Assembly (NCBI GenBank): GCA_017405375.1
Contig: JAFRAO010000012.1
Coordinates: forward strand, 1-53,589
Direction: 5' to 3'
DNA length: 53,589 nucleotides
Source: a bacterium
GTDB taxonomy: Bacteria; Cyanobacteriota; Vampirovibrionia; Gastranaerophilales; Gastranaerophilaceae
In this document: positions 17,308-25,894 of the stretch, piece after piece
How positions within the stretch are numbered: the first letter of the stretch is position 1
How the letters are laid out: every line of letters starts with the position of its first letter
The notes under the pieces: model-generated
Database searches by the model: none
Told to the model about the DNA's origin: nothing
The model's input: only the letters and a program-made list of their open reading frames with translations
Made by a program: the position numbers and the translations under genes

Positions 17308-18039
17308 CTAACCACCTATTTCTTTAATAGCTTGATTTAAAGTTTTTGTTACTCTTGAATATATATCTTTTGCCTCAATATTATTCTTTCTAAACTTCGG
17401 ACGCATTAGTTTTACCCAAGAAGCTGAATTCTGTTCAAGTTTAGATATATCAATATTTTCGATAAGTAATAATCCTTTTGGCAAATCTTTCATACGAATT
17501 TCAGAGTGGTGCGCTATAATTAATCTGAAAAATTTTTCTTTTCTTTTTTTACAAATAATATCGTACAAATACAAAATTTGTTTTTCTGTTATTTGACTCG
17601 ATGCATAAAACATTAAAATAAGAGGTTTTTCACTGTTCATATAATAATGGAAATTTTCAATTCTTTTTGTATAACGTTCAACAAATTTTTCTTTAGACAA
17701 ATTTCCATCATGTACAAAATTTATAAAAAAAGAAAAGTTTACATAAGTATTTTCTTTTTCATCAAAAACAACATTATCAAAAAAATTTTCAAAATCGCTG
17801 TCAATAAGTTTTATAACAGAATTTATATCAAAGTAGTAAGCCAAATCAAACGGACAAGTAAGTTCACCATAAATTTTTGTAGGTTTCAATTTAGCAAATG
17901 AGCATATTACTCGCGGAAAACAGTTTTGACCGACAGAAAGAATATTATATTTCAAATTTTTAAACTTGAAATAGTCAAAAATATTAAACTTTTGTCCTTT
18001 CAATAAATCTAAAAAATCTTGAAATGAATGAAATATCAT
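17308..18039 (-). CDS. DUF1796 family protein (putative papain-like cysteine peptidase)
   Basis: 243 aa, soluble. The N-terminal region holds LSVGQNCFPRVICSF and GELTCPFDLAYY, which correspond to the family's catalytic-type Cys and the 'GPFDW' motif. The central PLILMFYASSQITEKQ and LIIAHHSE stretches fit the same fold. The family is predicted, not proven, to be a cysteine peptidase or acyltransferase and often occurs in surface-polysaccharide loci. It starts 15 bp after the GGDEF/HD-GYP gene ends, so they are probably cotranscribed. No clear ribosome-binding site. Confidence 0.65.
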   Translation of the reverse strand: MIFHSFQDFLDLLKGQKFNIFDYFKFKNLKYNILSVGQNCFPRVICSFAKLKPTKIYGELTCPFDLAYYFDINSVIKLIDSDFENFFDNVVFDEKENTYVNFSFFINFVHDGNLSKEKFVERYTKRIENFHYYMNSEKPLILMFYASSQITEKQILYLYDIICKKRKEKFFRLIIAHHSEIRMKDLPKGLLLIENIDISKLEQNSASWVKLMRPKFRKNNIEAKDIYSRVTKTLNQAIKEIGG

Positions 18040-18054
18040 AATTATATATTCTAA

Positions 18055-19965
18055 TTATTCTGCCTTTCGCAGTTCTATTTCAACTAACTTAACGAATTCA
18101 TTAACCAATGTGGAATTCCATTTTTTATTTGCATCTTGTTTAATAACTTCAAGAGCCTCATATGGAGTTAATGCTTTTCTATAAATTCTTGGTTCAATTA
18201 ATGCAAAATATGCATCTAAAATTAATATTATTTGAGAAGATAGAGGAATATCACTTCCTGATAATTTATTCGGATAACCTGAACCGTCCCAGTTTTCATG
18301 ATGTTTTTCAATAATAGGTATAATTTCTTTTACATTAGACAAGGGTTCTAAAATTTCCTGTGCAGCAATTTTTGGATGATTTTCAATATAAGCACGTTCC
18401 TCAGGTGTTAAAGGTCCGTTTTTTTGCAAAATTTCTTGTGGCAGCATCAAATTACCAACATCATACAAAAGCATTGCCACACGTAATTTATCAGCATCTT
18501 CTTTTCCAAGCTCAAACCTTCTTGCCAAAGTTGTAGCCATAACAACTTTCGATTTTGAAGAACCAAATGTGTGCTGTGGATTATACGAAGTAACAAGAGC
18601 ATCTGCAACCGTATATAACGTATCTTTTGGATTTGTATTTTGTTCTATTGCCATTTGCAATTTATGGTACAATTCTTTTTTCAAATGTTCCGGGATATTA
18701 ACATGAGCTGTTGATAAAATATCTTTAAACGCTGTTAGTGCTACTTCTTGCCAAGATATTTCAGATATTGGCGTTGCCATTGTAACTTGATTTCTGCCAT
18801 TACGTTTTGAATGATACATTGCCTGATCAGTAAGTTCTAACAATTCTTCAACATTATTTGAATGTTCTAAAAATGTTGCTACACCAAGACTTGCTGTAAT
18901 ATCACCAACTGTTTCGATTGGAGAAGTTTCAATAGCTTTTCTGATTCTCTCTGCAGCTATCATAGCACCATGAGAATCAACCCCCGGGAGCAAAACGTTA
19001 AATTCTTCTCCGCCAATTCTGGCTGCAACATCAATAGAACGTGCATTTTGTTTTAATATAGTAGAAATTTGTTTTATTGCCAAATCCCCGTAAACATGAC
19101 CAAACTTATCATTAATTTGCTTTAAATGGTCCAAATCAATTCCTATAATTGAAAATGGCTGTTTCTGTCTGTTAGAACGAACAAATTCCTTATCTAACGC
19201 TTCTTCAAAATATCTTCTGTTATATAAAGTTGTCAAAGGGTCTGTGATTGCTTGTTCTCTTACTACTTGGAACAAATCGGCTATTGTTATAGCAAGTTCT
19301 ATTTGCTGAGCAAAAAGTTTTAAGAAATCCAATTCGGCTTCTGTTGCTTCGGCTCTTTCCGATAAAACTATAACGAAGCCAAATCTATCCAATTTTGATA
19401 AAGGAACTAATATAAACGAACGACAATGAGTCATACTTAAGATTTCTTCAAGATACTCCTCTTTTATATCAGGAACCAATGTCAACAAACCTAATCTTAA
19501 ATCTGTACTTTGAATAATTTGTTGATTTTTTAGAGCTGTTTTTACTATTTCAGAGTTATTAAACAACAAATGCTGGGTATTTATTGGTGATTCCAATTTT
19601 TCATTTATTGTTTCAAACAAGCTGTAACTTGATGTTGCCATAAGGCTGTAATGTTCACCGTTTTCATCAATTTTACGTTGCAAAATACAACTATATTTAT
19701 AGCCTAATTCTTTTTGAAGGTTGTTAACTGTAGAATCCAGAATACTTGATAATGGTTTAGATGAATTCATCATTTCCCATATATGTTGAAGTGTCAACAT
19801 ACGACGATTAGCTTCATTTAATTCGTTTGTTCTCTCTTCGATTTCTTTTTCCAACAGAACATTACGTTCGTAAATTTCTAAAAAATCTTTTTTACCGCTA
19901 TATAAATGATTTTCTACTGCATTAATTTGTTTTGTGAAATCAATAAATTTATCAAATATGCCCAT
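18055..19965 (-). CDS. GAF-GGDEF-HD-GYP protein; HD site degenerate
   Basis: 636 aa, soluble. Coiled-coil N-terminus (about 25-60), GAF-like domain (about 65-230), GGDEF domain (about 240-397) with active GGEEF (318-322) and the inhibitory I-site RSID (309-312) five residues before it, then an HD-GYP region (about 440-630). The diguanylate cyclase half looks competent. In the HD-GYP half, His465, HHE (555-557) and GSGYP (561-565) are kept, but the HD signature reads LLYDVGN: His is Tyr501 and the following Lys is Asn505. The phosphodiesterase is therefore probably inactive or altered and may act as a c-di-GMP sensor. The net role is likely c-di-GMP synthesis, controlled by GAF ligand and feedback. 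Confidence 0.92.
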   Translation of the reverse strand: MGIFDKFIDFTKQINAVENHLYSGKKDFLEIYERNVLLEKEIEERTNELNEANRRMLTLQHIWEMMNSSKPLSSILDSTVNNLQKELGYKYSCILQRKIDENGEHYSLMATSSYSLFETINEKLESPINTQHLLFNNSEIVKTALKNQQIIQSTDLRLGLLTLVPDIKEEYLEEILSMTHCRSFILVPLSKLDRFGFVIVLSERAEATEAELDFLKLFAQQIELAITIADLFQVVREQAITDPLTTLYNRRYFEEALDKEFVRSNRQKQPFSIIGIDLDHLKQINDKFGHVYGDLAIKQISTILKQNARSIDVAARIGGEEFNVLLPGVDSHGAMIAAERIRKAIETSPIETVGDITASLGVATFLEHSNNVEELLELTDQAMYHSKRNGRNQVTMATPISEISWQEVALTAFKDILSTAHVNIPEHLKKELYHKLQMAIEQNTNPKDTLYTVADALVTSYNPQHTFGSSKSKVVMATTLARRFELGKEDADKLRVAMLLYDVGNLMLPQEILQKNGPLTPEERAYIENHPKIAAQEILEPLSNVKEIIPIIEKHHENWDGSGYPNKLSGSDIPLSSQIILILDAYFALIEPRIYRKALTPYEALEVIKQDANKKWNSTLVNEFVKLVEIELRKAE

Positions 19966-20079
19966 ATAATACCTTATTTGTAAATTATACTACGAATTTG
20001 TAAATTTGCAAAATATTTGCACCAGTTCAATACATATTAGACTAAGCAAAAGCTGTTTATGAAAATTTAAAAATAAAAA

Positions 20080-20141
20080 ATTAAGAAATGTAACAATTTT
20101 TTGAATTTCTGAAATCCGACCTTTGAAAAATACTTTATATA
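20080..20141 (+). promoter_or_regulatory. shared promoter module, copy C (candidate sRNA)
   Basis: Box ATTAAGAAATGTAAC (20080-20094), 31-bp gap, then AAAAATACTTTATATA (20126-20141). Both sequence and spacing match copies A (17139-17206) and B (49784-49853). Confidence 0.7.
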
Positions 20142-20147
20142 TATGTA

Positions 20148-20326
20148 AGCAAATTTGGTCAAACATTAAATAAACACAAGATAAGTTTTAAAAGACTTAA
20201 ACGAGAAGATGAGAGAGATTTACATCAAATAAGAAAAAAGAACGAGAGAACATTTATTATTAACCTACCCTATCATTCCCTTCCTAAAGAAGAAAATTTA
20301 CAAGTTCCGCAAGGAACTTTTTTTTT
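20148..20326 (+). ncRNA. candidate small RNA or decayed small-protein transcript (~180 nt)
   Basis: A promoter of the shared type lies at 20080-20141 and a strong intrinsic terminator at 20302-20326. No credible ORF lies between them; the only ATG frame is 7 codons (20209-20232). Part of the sequence (ACGAGAAGATGAGAGAGATTT, from 20201) resembles the 5' leader of the 75-aa gene, but the start codon position is lost. So it is either a regulatory RNA or a small-protein gene that has lost its coding part. Ends are predicted, not measured. Confidence 0.5.
20302..20326 (+). terminator. intrinsic terminator of the candidate sRNA
   Basis: AAGTTCC, loop GCAA, GGAACTT, then an uninterrupted T9 tract. 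Confidence 0.9.
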
Positions 20327-20377
20327 ACTTTGCAGAATTTTATATGTGTGGTTGTTGAATTAATAATTTTATAATGT

Positions 20378-21742
20378 TTATTTTAAAAATATTTTCAAAA
20401 GTTTCATACAAAATGCGTTGTAAGGTTGATACCTGATTGGCAAATCTATCCATACTTTTTTATCCAACATACTTTTTTGGTGTGAAAAAGTTTCAAAACC
20501 GTATTTGCCATGATAAGCACCCATTCCGCTTTCTTTAAATCCGCCAAACGGCATTTCTGATGTTGCCAAATGTACAACAACATCATTTATGCAGCCACCG
20601 CCATATCGACACAAATCAGTTACTGATTTTATATTCTTTTTATTATTTGAAAATATATAAAGTGCCAACGGATTAGCATGATTATTTATTTCTTTTATTA
20701 CATCATTTAAATTATCATATTCCAATATTGGTAAAACCGGACCAAAAATTTCTTCTTGCATAACTTTATCATTCCAAGTTACAGGTGCCATAATTGTCGG
20801 TTCTATTTTTAAAGTTTCTTCTGATGTGTTTCCGCCTTTTATAACCCTATTTTGGTCAATTAAATTTATCAAACGCTCAAAGTGTTTTTTATTGATTATT
20901 TTTCCGTAATCTTTATTTAAAATCGGTTTATTTCCGTACTGTTTATCTATTTGAGCAATCAACTCCGAGATTAATTCCTCTTTTACAGACTTATCGCAAT
21001 ATATATAATCAGGCGCTACACAAGTTTGTCCGCAATTTAAAAACTTCCCGAATACAATTCTTTTTGCCGCTAATTTTATATTTGCTGTCTTATCAACTAT
21101 ACAAGGACTTTTTCCCCCAAGCTCTAAAACAGATGGAGTTAAATTTTCAGAACACGACCTTAAAACTTCTTTTCCAACATTTTGACTTCCAGTAAAAAAT
21201 ACAAAATCAAAATTTAAATTTAAAAGGTTTTTGTTTTCTTCTCTTCCGCCTTTTACAACTTTTACATATTCATCTTCAAACACGCTATTAATAATTTCAA
21301 AAATAACATCACTTGTATATGGAGAATAAGCACTCGGCTTTAATATTACAGTATTTCCGGCAGCTATTGCATCGACCAACGGTTCAACAGACAATAAAAA
21401 AGGATAATTCCAAGGGCTGATTATTAATACATTTCCTCTTGGTACAAATTTTATATAACTTCTTGACATAAAATTTGTCAAAGGTGTGGGAACTGTTTTC
21501 TCTTTTGCAAATGTTTTTAAATTCTTTAAAAAATATGAAATTTCACTCAACGTAAGCCCTAATTCGCACATATATGCTTCTGTTTCGCTTTTACCTAAAT
21601 CTTTGTACAACGCATTTAAAATATCATTTTCTCTTTTTTTAATTTCATTTGCCAATTTTTTTAAATAAGATATTCTAAATTCAATATCCAATGTTTGACC
21701 TGTCATAAAAAAAGTACGTTGTTTTTCTAGAATATTATTCAT
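20378..21742 (-). CDS. aldehyde dehydrogenase, class 3-like (fatty/aromatic aldehyde type)
   Basis: Oxidises aldehydes to acids with NAD(P)+. 454 aa, the short class-3 length. Catalytic Cys241 (NCGQTCVAPDY), general base Glu207 (LELGGKSP), NAD-site ISPWNYPF (108-115) and KPSAYSP, and the terminal EMPFGGFKESGMGAYHGKYGFETFSH are all canonical. A hydrophobic C-terminal tail (AFCMKLLKIFLK) may give membrane association, as in fatty aldehyde dehydrogenases. It follows an iron-type alcohol dehydrogenase by 27 bp on the same strand, so the pair could convert an alcohol to an acid through the aldehyde, or the reverse. Confidence 0.92.
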   Translation of the reverse strand: MNNILEKQRTFFMTGQTLDIEFRISYLKKLANEIKKRENDILNALYKDLGKSETEAYMCELGLTLSEISYFLKNLKTFAKEKTVPTPLTNFMSRSYIKFVPRGNVLIISPWNYPFLLSVEPLVDAIAAGNTVILKPSAYSPYTSDVIFEIINSVFEDEYVKVVKGGREENKNLLNLNFDFVFFTGSQNVGKEVLRSCSENLTPSVLELGGKSPCIVDKTANIKLAAKRIVFGKFLNCGQTCVAPDYIYCDKSVKEELISELIAQIDKQYGNKPILNKDYGKIINKKHFERLINLIDQNRVIKGGNTSEETLKIEPTIMAPVTWNDKVMQEEIFGPVLPILEYDNLNDVIKEINNHANPLALYIFSNNKKNIKSVTDLCRYGGGCINDVVVHLATSEMPFGGFKESGMGAYHGKYGFETFSHQKSMLDKKVWIDLPIRYQPYNAFCMKLLKIFLK

Positions 21743-21769
21743 AATTTTTTAATTTAACCTCACAAAACT

Positions 21770-22969
21770 TTACTTCATTAATTTTTCTACAATTAAAGAT
21801 AATTCCTTTTTGCCCATTAAAACAGGAACGGGATATACAGGATTTCCTTCTTTTAGAGCATTTTTAACTATTTCATTAATATCTTCTTTTTTAATAGCAT
21901 CAATTTTTGTTCCGATTCCCATTTTACTATTTAGGTCCTTAATTGATTCAATAAAGATTTTTGCACCTTGTTCCTGATTAATATTTTCGTCAAATAAGCC
22001 GGCAGCTACGCCTAATTCTTTAAGTTTTTTATAAATTTTTTCTCCATATGCTTCTAAAACATAAGGAATAATAATAGCATTTGCCAAACCATGCGGAACA
22101 TGATACATTCCGCCTATAGTATGTGCAATCGCATGACAATAGCCGACATAAGAAATAGTAAATGCGCAACCGGCTAAATAAGAGGCTTGTAACATGTTTC
22201 TTCTTTTTTCTAAATTATTTCCGTCTAAATAAGTATCATATAAATTTTTATAAACCAAAGATACAGCTTGAAGGGACTGTTCTCTTGTTTTTTTAGTAGT
22301 TGAATTTCCAATATATGCTTCTATTGCATGAACAAGAACATCTATACCTACAAAAGCTGTTATATTTTGGGGTAAAGTCTTTATATTTTCTGCATCTAAA
22401 ATTGCATATTTTGGAATTAGCGGAAAATCCCCAATCATATATTTACGTTTTGTTTCAGAATCAGTTATCAGTGTTGCAACTGTTGTTTCGCTACCAGTTC
22501 CTGCTGTTGTAGGAATCGCAATAAGTAAAGGTATCTCTTTTAATATTTTCAAAATACCTGCCATCTTGGGGATTGAAAGATTTGGTCTTGCAATACGAGC
22601 TCCGACAGCTTTTGCGCAATCTATTGCAGAACCGCCGCCAAAACCTATTATCGCTTGGCATTTATTTTCAATATATAAATTTTTAGCTTCTTCTACATTA
22701 TTAATTGTAGGGTCAGAAAAAATTTTATCATATTTGAAAAATAAAATGTTGTTATCAGTCAATGTTTTTTCAAGATTATAATTTAATTTTAATTTTTCGA
22801 TATTACTATCAACAACTATCAAAACTTTTTCCGCATGCTTTTCTTTCAATATCTGAGAAATACTTTCCACATTATCAAGAATGACAGGATTTCTATACGG
22901 CAAAAAAGGAATTGCAACTTTGAAACAAAATTGAAAAATTCGACAATATATTTTTTCAAAAATATTCAT
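21770..22969 (-). CDS. iron-containing alcohol dehydrogenase
   Basis: Group III alcohol dehydrogenase, 399 aa, which interconverts alcohols and aldehydes or ketones with NAD(P)H. NAD-binding GFGGGSAIDCAKA, TTAGTGSETT and the metal-ligand region CHAIAHTIGGMYHVPHG (His ligands) are all intact. The N-terminal tail (IFEKIYCRIFQFCFKVAIPFL) is unusually hydrophobic and could be a membrane anchor. GAGG lies 5 nt before the ATG at 22969, so this start is preferred over GTG at 22975. It forms an operon with the downstream aldehyde dehydrogenase. The substrate cannot be read from the sequence. Confidence 0.9.
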   Translation of the reverse strand: MNIFEKIYCRIFQFCFKVAIPFLPYRNPVILDNVESISQILKEKHAEKVLIVVDSNIEKLKLNYNLEKTLTDNNILFFKYDKIFSDPTINNVEEAKNLYIENKCQAIIGFGGGSAIDCAKAVGARIARPNLSIPKMAGILKILKEIPLLIAIPTTAGTGSETTVATLITDSETKRKYMIGDFPLIPKYAILDAENIKTLPQNITAFVGIDVLVHAIEAYIGNSTTKKTREQSLQAVSLVYKNLYDTYLDGNNLEKRRNMLQASYLAGCAFTISYVGYCHAIAHTIGGMYHVPHGLANAIIIPYVLEAYGEKIYKKLKELGVAAGLFDENINQEQGAKIFIESIKDLNSKMGIGTKIDAIKKEDINEIVKNALKEGNPVYPVPVLMGKKELSLIVEKLMK

Positions 22970-23120
22970 AACCACCTCATAATAAATATCTTATAAAATT
23001 ATTCATTAAACATTAAAAATATGCAAATGTTAATATTAGGTAGAAATTATTTATTAATGTTATAATATGATTCGTATAAGGAACTTTGTAAACAATTTAA
23101 AAAATAAAGGTAAAAAAATT

Positions 23121-24857
23121 ATGACAGAAATGAATTATGATTTTGAATTAAATTTAACAACCGAAGAATTAGAGAAAAGAACACATAAGGACTATTTAGC
23201 TCCAAAAATTCTTTTAAAGTCTGATGCAAAGGAATATTTAAATTTAGCTGAAGGTGATAAACAAGCAGTAAAACATCTTGTTATTACAGCGAAAATTTTC
23301 GATGATGTATTTATGCAAATGGATAATGAAAAAAACATAGCTTTTAAAAATTATTTAGAAAAAGAAATAAAAAACGGTAACAAAGATGCTGAACTTACTA
23401 TGAAATTATTTACTGCGCAACATGGAATTTCTGCTATTGATACCGAATCTAACATGGTATTTCTTGCAAAAGGAGAAAAAGAATTATCAGGTAAAGCATT
23501 TTATCCAAAAGATTTAACAATCGAAGAATTTCATAACATTTTGATTAAGATGTTAGAAAACAATGAAACAGAAGAAGTTAGAAATATTCTAAATCAACGT
23601 TCTATTGTAAAACGAGATGGCGAAAAATTAAAAGCAACGGACTACTGTGATGAATTCAAAACAGAATTTATGCAAATTGCGGATGAATTGGAAAAAGCTG
23701 CAGAAGTTTCTACAAATAAAGATTTTAACGAATATTTAAAATTACAGGCAAAAGCTCTTAGAACAGCGGACCCGATGTTGGATGCTTATGCGGATAAAAA
23801 GTGGGCAGAACTTCAAGACACACCTTTGGAATACACTATAACAAGAGAACAATATGCAGACAGAATGACAGGAACTGTTGTTGAAAATGAAAAATTAAAC
23901 AATTTGTTAAAAAATGCGGGAATTGTACCTCAATCAAAAGATTCACTTGGCTGCAGAGTGGGAATTGTTAATAAAAAAGGAACTGAAGATTTACTAAAAA
24001 TAAAGCAGTTTCTTCCAATGCTTGCAGAACTTATGCCATTAAAAGATAAATATGAGCAAACTATCTCAACCGAAGAAGATTCCAAACAAACGATGGTAGA
24101 TGTAGATTTGATTGCCCTAACCGGTGATTGCGGAGCATACAGAGGCGGCGTTACTTTAGCAGAGAATCTTCCAAACGGTGATAAATTATCTTTAACTATC
24201 GGTGGCGGAAGAAGAAATGTTTATCATAGACAAATCAGGGTAACTTCTCAACCTGAAAAGATTCAAAAACGTTTGGATGCCATTTTAGATAAAAGTTTTC
24301 ACAAATTGTATAAAGAAGAAGCTGATCATTGGTTTACAATAGGGCATGAAAATGCTCATTCCTTGGGACCAAAAGAAGGCGATGAAGGCTTAGGCAAATA
24401 TAGAAATATTATAGAAGAAAATAAGGCTGATATGGGTTCGTTGGCATTTTTAAATGAATTAGTTCAAGCGGGCATGTTCACAGAGGAACAGAAAGTGCAA
24501 ATATTGGTTAATTTTGCAACAAATTCATTTTTAAAATCAAAACCGACACTAAATCAAGCACACAGAGTCAGAACAGTAATGCAGGCTCACTATTTTATGA
24601 AAGAAAAAGCAATAAAATTAAATGCGGATAAAAAAATAGAAATAGATTTAGATAAAATGATACCAACTGCGCACAAAATGCTAACAGAAATTATAGAAGT
24701 ACAATTATCCGGAGATATTAAAACTGCGGAAAAATTTGTAAATAGCAATTTTGTTTGGGACGAAAATCTTGAATATTTGGCTTCAAAAATTAAAGAAATA
24801 AACAAAACTCTCAATGGTATTGTGGAATCGCCATTAGCAGATGAATTATTAAAATAA
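23121..24857 (+). CDS. putative zinc metallopeptidase, M49 (dipeptidyl-peptidase III)-like
   Basis: 578 aa from the ATG at 23121, which has AAAGG upstream. The earlier ATG at 23067 directly abuts a TATAAT (23061-23066) that is likely the -10, so it lies before or at the transcription start. HENAHSLGP (His409, Glu410, His413) gives a zinc site and EENKAD (432-437) the third ligand, as in M49-like peptidases. GDCGAYRGGVTLAENLPNG and IGGGRRNVYHRQIR are other conserved-looking blocks. No signal peptide, so it is probably cytoplasmic. Spacing between the two motifs is shorter than in classical M49 enzymes, so the family call is tentative; zinc peptidase is safer. Confidence 0.65.
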   Translation: MTEMNYDFELNLTTEELEKRTHKDYLAPKILLKSDAKEYLNLAEGDKQAVKHLVITAKIFDDVFMQMDNEKNIAFKNYLEKEIKNGNKDAELTMKLFTAQHGISAIDTESNMVFLAKGEKELSGKAFYPKDLTIEEFHNILIKMLENNETEEVRNILNQRSIVKRDGEKLKATDYCDEFKTEFMQIADELEKAAEVSTNKDFNEYLKLQAKALRTADPMLDAYADKKWAELQDTPLEYTITREQYADRMTGTVVENEKLNNLLKNAGIVPQSKDSLGCRVGIVNKKGTEDLLKIKQFLPMLAELMPLKDKYEQTISTEEDSKQTMVDVDLIALTGDCGAYRGGVTLAENLPNGDKLSLTIGGGRRNVYHRQIRVTSQPEKIQKRLDAILDKSFHKLYKEEADHWFTIGHENAHSLGPKEGDEGLGKYRNIIEENKADMGSLAFLNELVQAGMFTEEQKVQILVNFATNSFLKSKPTLNQAHRVRTVMQAHYFMKEKAIKLNADKKIEIDLDKMIPTAHKMLTEIIEVQLSGDIKTAEKFVNSNFVWDENLEYLASKIKEINKTLNGIVESPLADELLK

Positions 24858-24876
24858 TTTTAAAATTATCTTAAGC

Positions 24877-24909
24877 AAAAAAAAAAAGAATCTTGAAAAA
24901 TCAAGATTC
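24877..24909 (-). terminator. intrinsic terminator for leftward transcript
   Basis: Leftward: GAATCTTGA, short A/T loop, TCAAGATTC, then at least 11 Ts. Placed just after the stop of the small ORF at 24936-25052. Confidence 0.8.
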
Positions 24910-24935
24910 GTATACATATTCATCGTATTATGGTA

Positions 24936-25052
24936 TCAATATTTTACAAAAAGTAATCTTTTAAACATATTACTTTTAAATTTACCGCTGGGTTTACCTA
25001 AAGGTTCTTTTACATCGTCTGCAGGCTTGTTTGTTTCAGTTGTTACATTCAT
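24936..25052 (-). CDS. possible 38-aa protein
   Basis: An open frame from ATG (25052) to TGA reads MNVTTETNKPADDVKEPLGK, then a basic tail containing FKRLLFVKY. Support comes from the leftward terminator 27 bp downstream and the protein-like composition (acidic/polar head, basic-hydrophobic tail). Against it: no Shine-Dalgarno sequence. No family recognised. Confidence 0.4.
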   Translation of the reverse strand: MNVTTETNKPADDVKEPLGKPSGKFKSNMFKRLLFVKY

Positions 25053-25191
25053 TTACAAAAACACTAAAATTTAACATTGATATAGGATATAAACAAAATC
25101 TTTATAAAGATATAAAGATTATGTAAGGATTTTTAAAATTTGTAAAATTATATGTATAATAATAATATAGATAAGAAATATGGAGAAGAAC

Positions 25192-25464
25192 ATGAAACTT
25201 GTAGAAATTTTAGATTCACTAAATAACGATAATAAAAACGAATTAGAAAACAGAATAGTTGAAATGGGTGCAACTGCCGTTCCTGTTTTGGTAGAACAAC
25301 TTCAATGTTCTAAAGGTTTAAAAAGAGGCGTTGTTGCTATGTCTTTGATAAGAATCGGCGAAAGTGCAATAGATTCTTTGAAACATGCAGCAAACAAAAA
25401 TACTGAATTTACATGGGTTGCAAATTATTTAATCAACGAAATTAACTGCTCATCAGTAGCTTAA
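25192..25464 (+). CDS. small HEAT-repeat-like protein
   Basis: 90 aa from the ATG at 25192, chosen because GGAG lies 6 nt upstream; the ATG at 25180 overlaps that site. Two helix pairs resemble HEAT/PBS repeats: MGATAVPVLVEQLQCSKGLK and AMSLIRIGESAIDSLKHAA. Such proteins are scaffolds or binding modules. Single-gene unit with its own terminator. Confidence 0.6.
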   Translation: MKLVEILDSLNNDNKNELENRIVEMGATAVPVLVEQLQCSKGLKRGVVAMSLIRIGESAIDSLKHAANKNTEFTWVANYLINEINCSSVA

Positions 25465-25484
25465 TTTTTATAACATTTTATATT

Positions 25485-25522
25485 AACAAGGCATGGATTA
25501 TTTATCTGTGCCTTGTTTTTAT
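25485..25522 (+). terminator. intrinsic terminator
   Basis: AACAAGGCA and TGCCTTGTT (9 bp) around a 15-nt loop, followed by a T-rich tract. Confidence 0.85.
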
Positions 25523-25574
25523 ATTTACATTATTAATAGGATAAAAATATTTTAGATAATGCTAATATATAAGT

Positions 25575-25892
25575 ATGTTAGAATGCGGAATAGTAGATGC
25601 TGATTTAAAGAAAATCGGTTTAGAAATGATGTTTCTAACTCCTGAAAAGTGTTCGCACGATGATGGAGTTACTGCTGTTGAGCTTGCAAAAATGGTTGAA
25701 TTACCGATAAATATCGTAAAAAAGAAATTATCAATATTAAAAGAAAAAGAAATAGTAAAAGTAAAAGGCGTGAACCCAAAATGTTGGAAATTTGATGAAT
25801 ATAATTTTCACAGAATGGACGAAGAAGATGATGTTTACAAGTTATTATGCAATTTTGATGATGTAGATTTTGATAAATATTTTCAGTATTAA
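25575..25892 (+). CDS. small winged-helix-like protein
   Basis: 105 aa. The region about 30-62 (DGVTAVELAKMVELPINIVK, then KKLSILKEKEIVKVKG) has the helix-turn-helix-wing pattern of MarR/ArsR-type DNA-binding folds. The tail is acidic (EEDDVYKLLCNFDDVDFDKYF). It could be a transcription regulator or a protein-interaction winged helix; no specific family is recognised. No Shine-Dalgarno sequence is seen; the 5' end may be very short. It converges with the glycosyltransferase gene, whose stop is 2 bp away. Confidence 0.6.
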   Translation: MLECGIVDADLKKIGLEMMFLTPEKCSHDDGVTAVELAKMVELPINIVKKKLSILKEKEIVKVKGVNPKCWKFDEYNFHRMDEEDDVYKLLCNFDDVDFDKYFQY

Positions 25893-25894
25893 GT

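Noticed and set aside
23067..23120. Upstream start for the M49-like peptidase
   Set aside because: TATAAT abuts this ATG, so it would lie before the transcript start; the ATG at 23121 has AAAGG.
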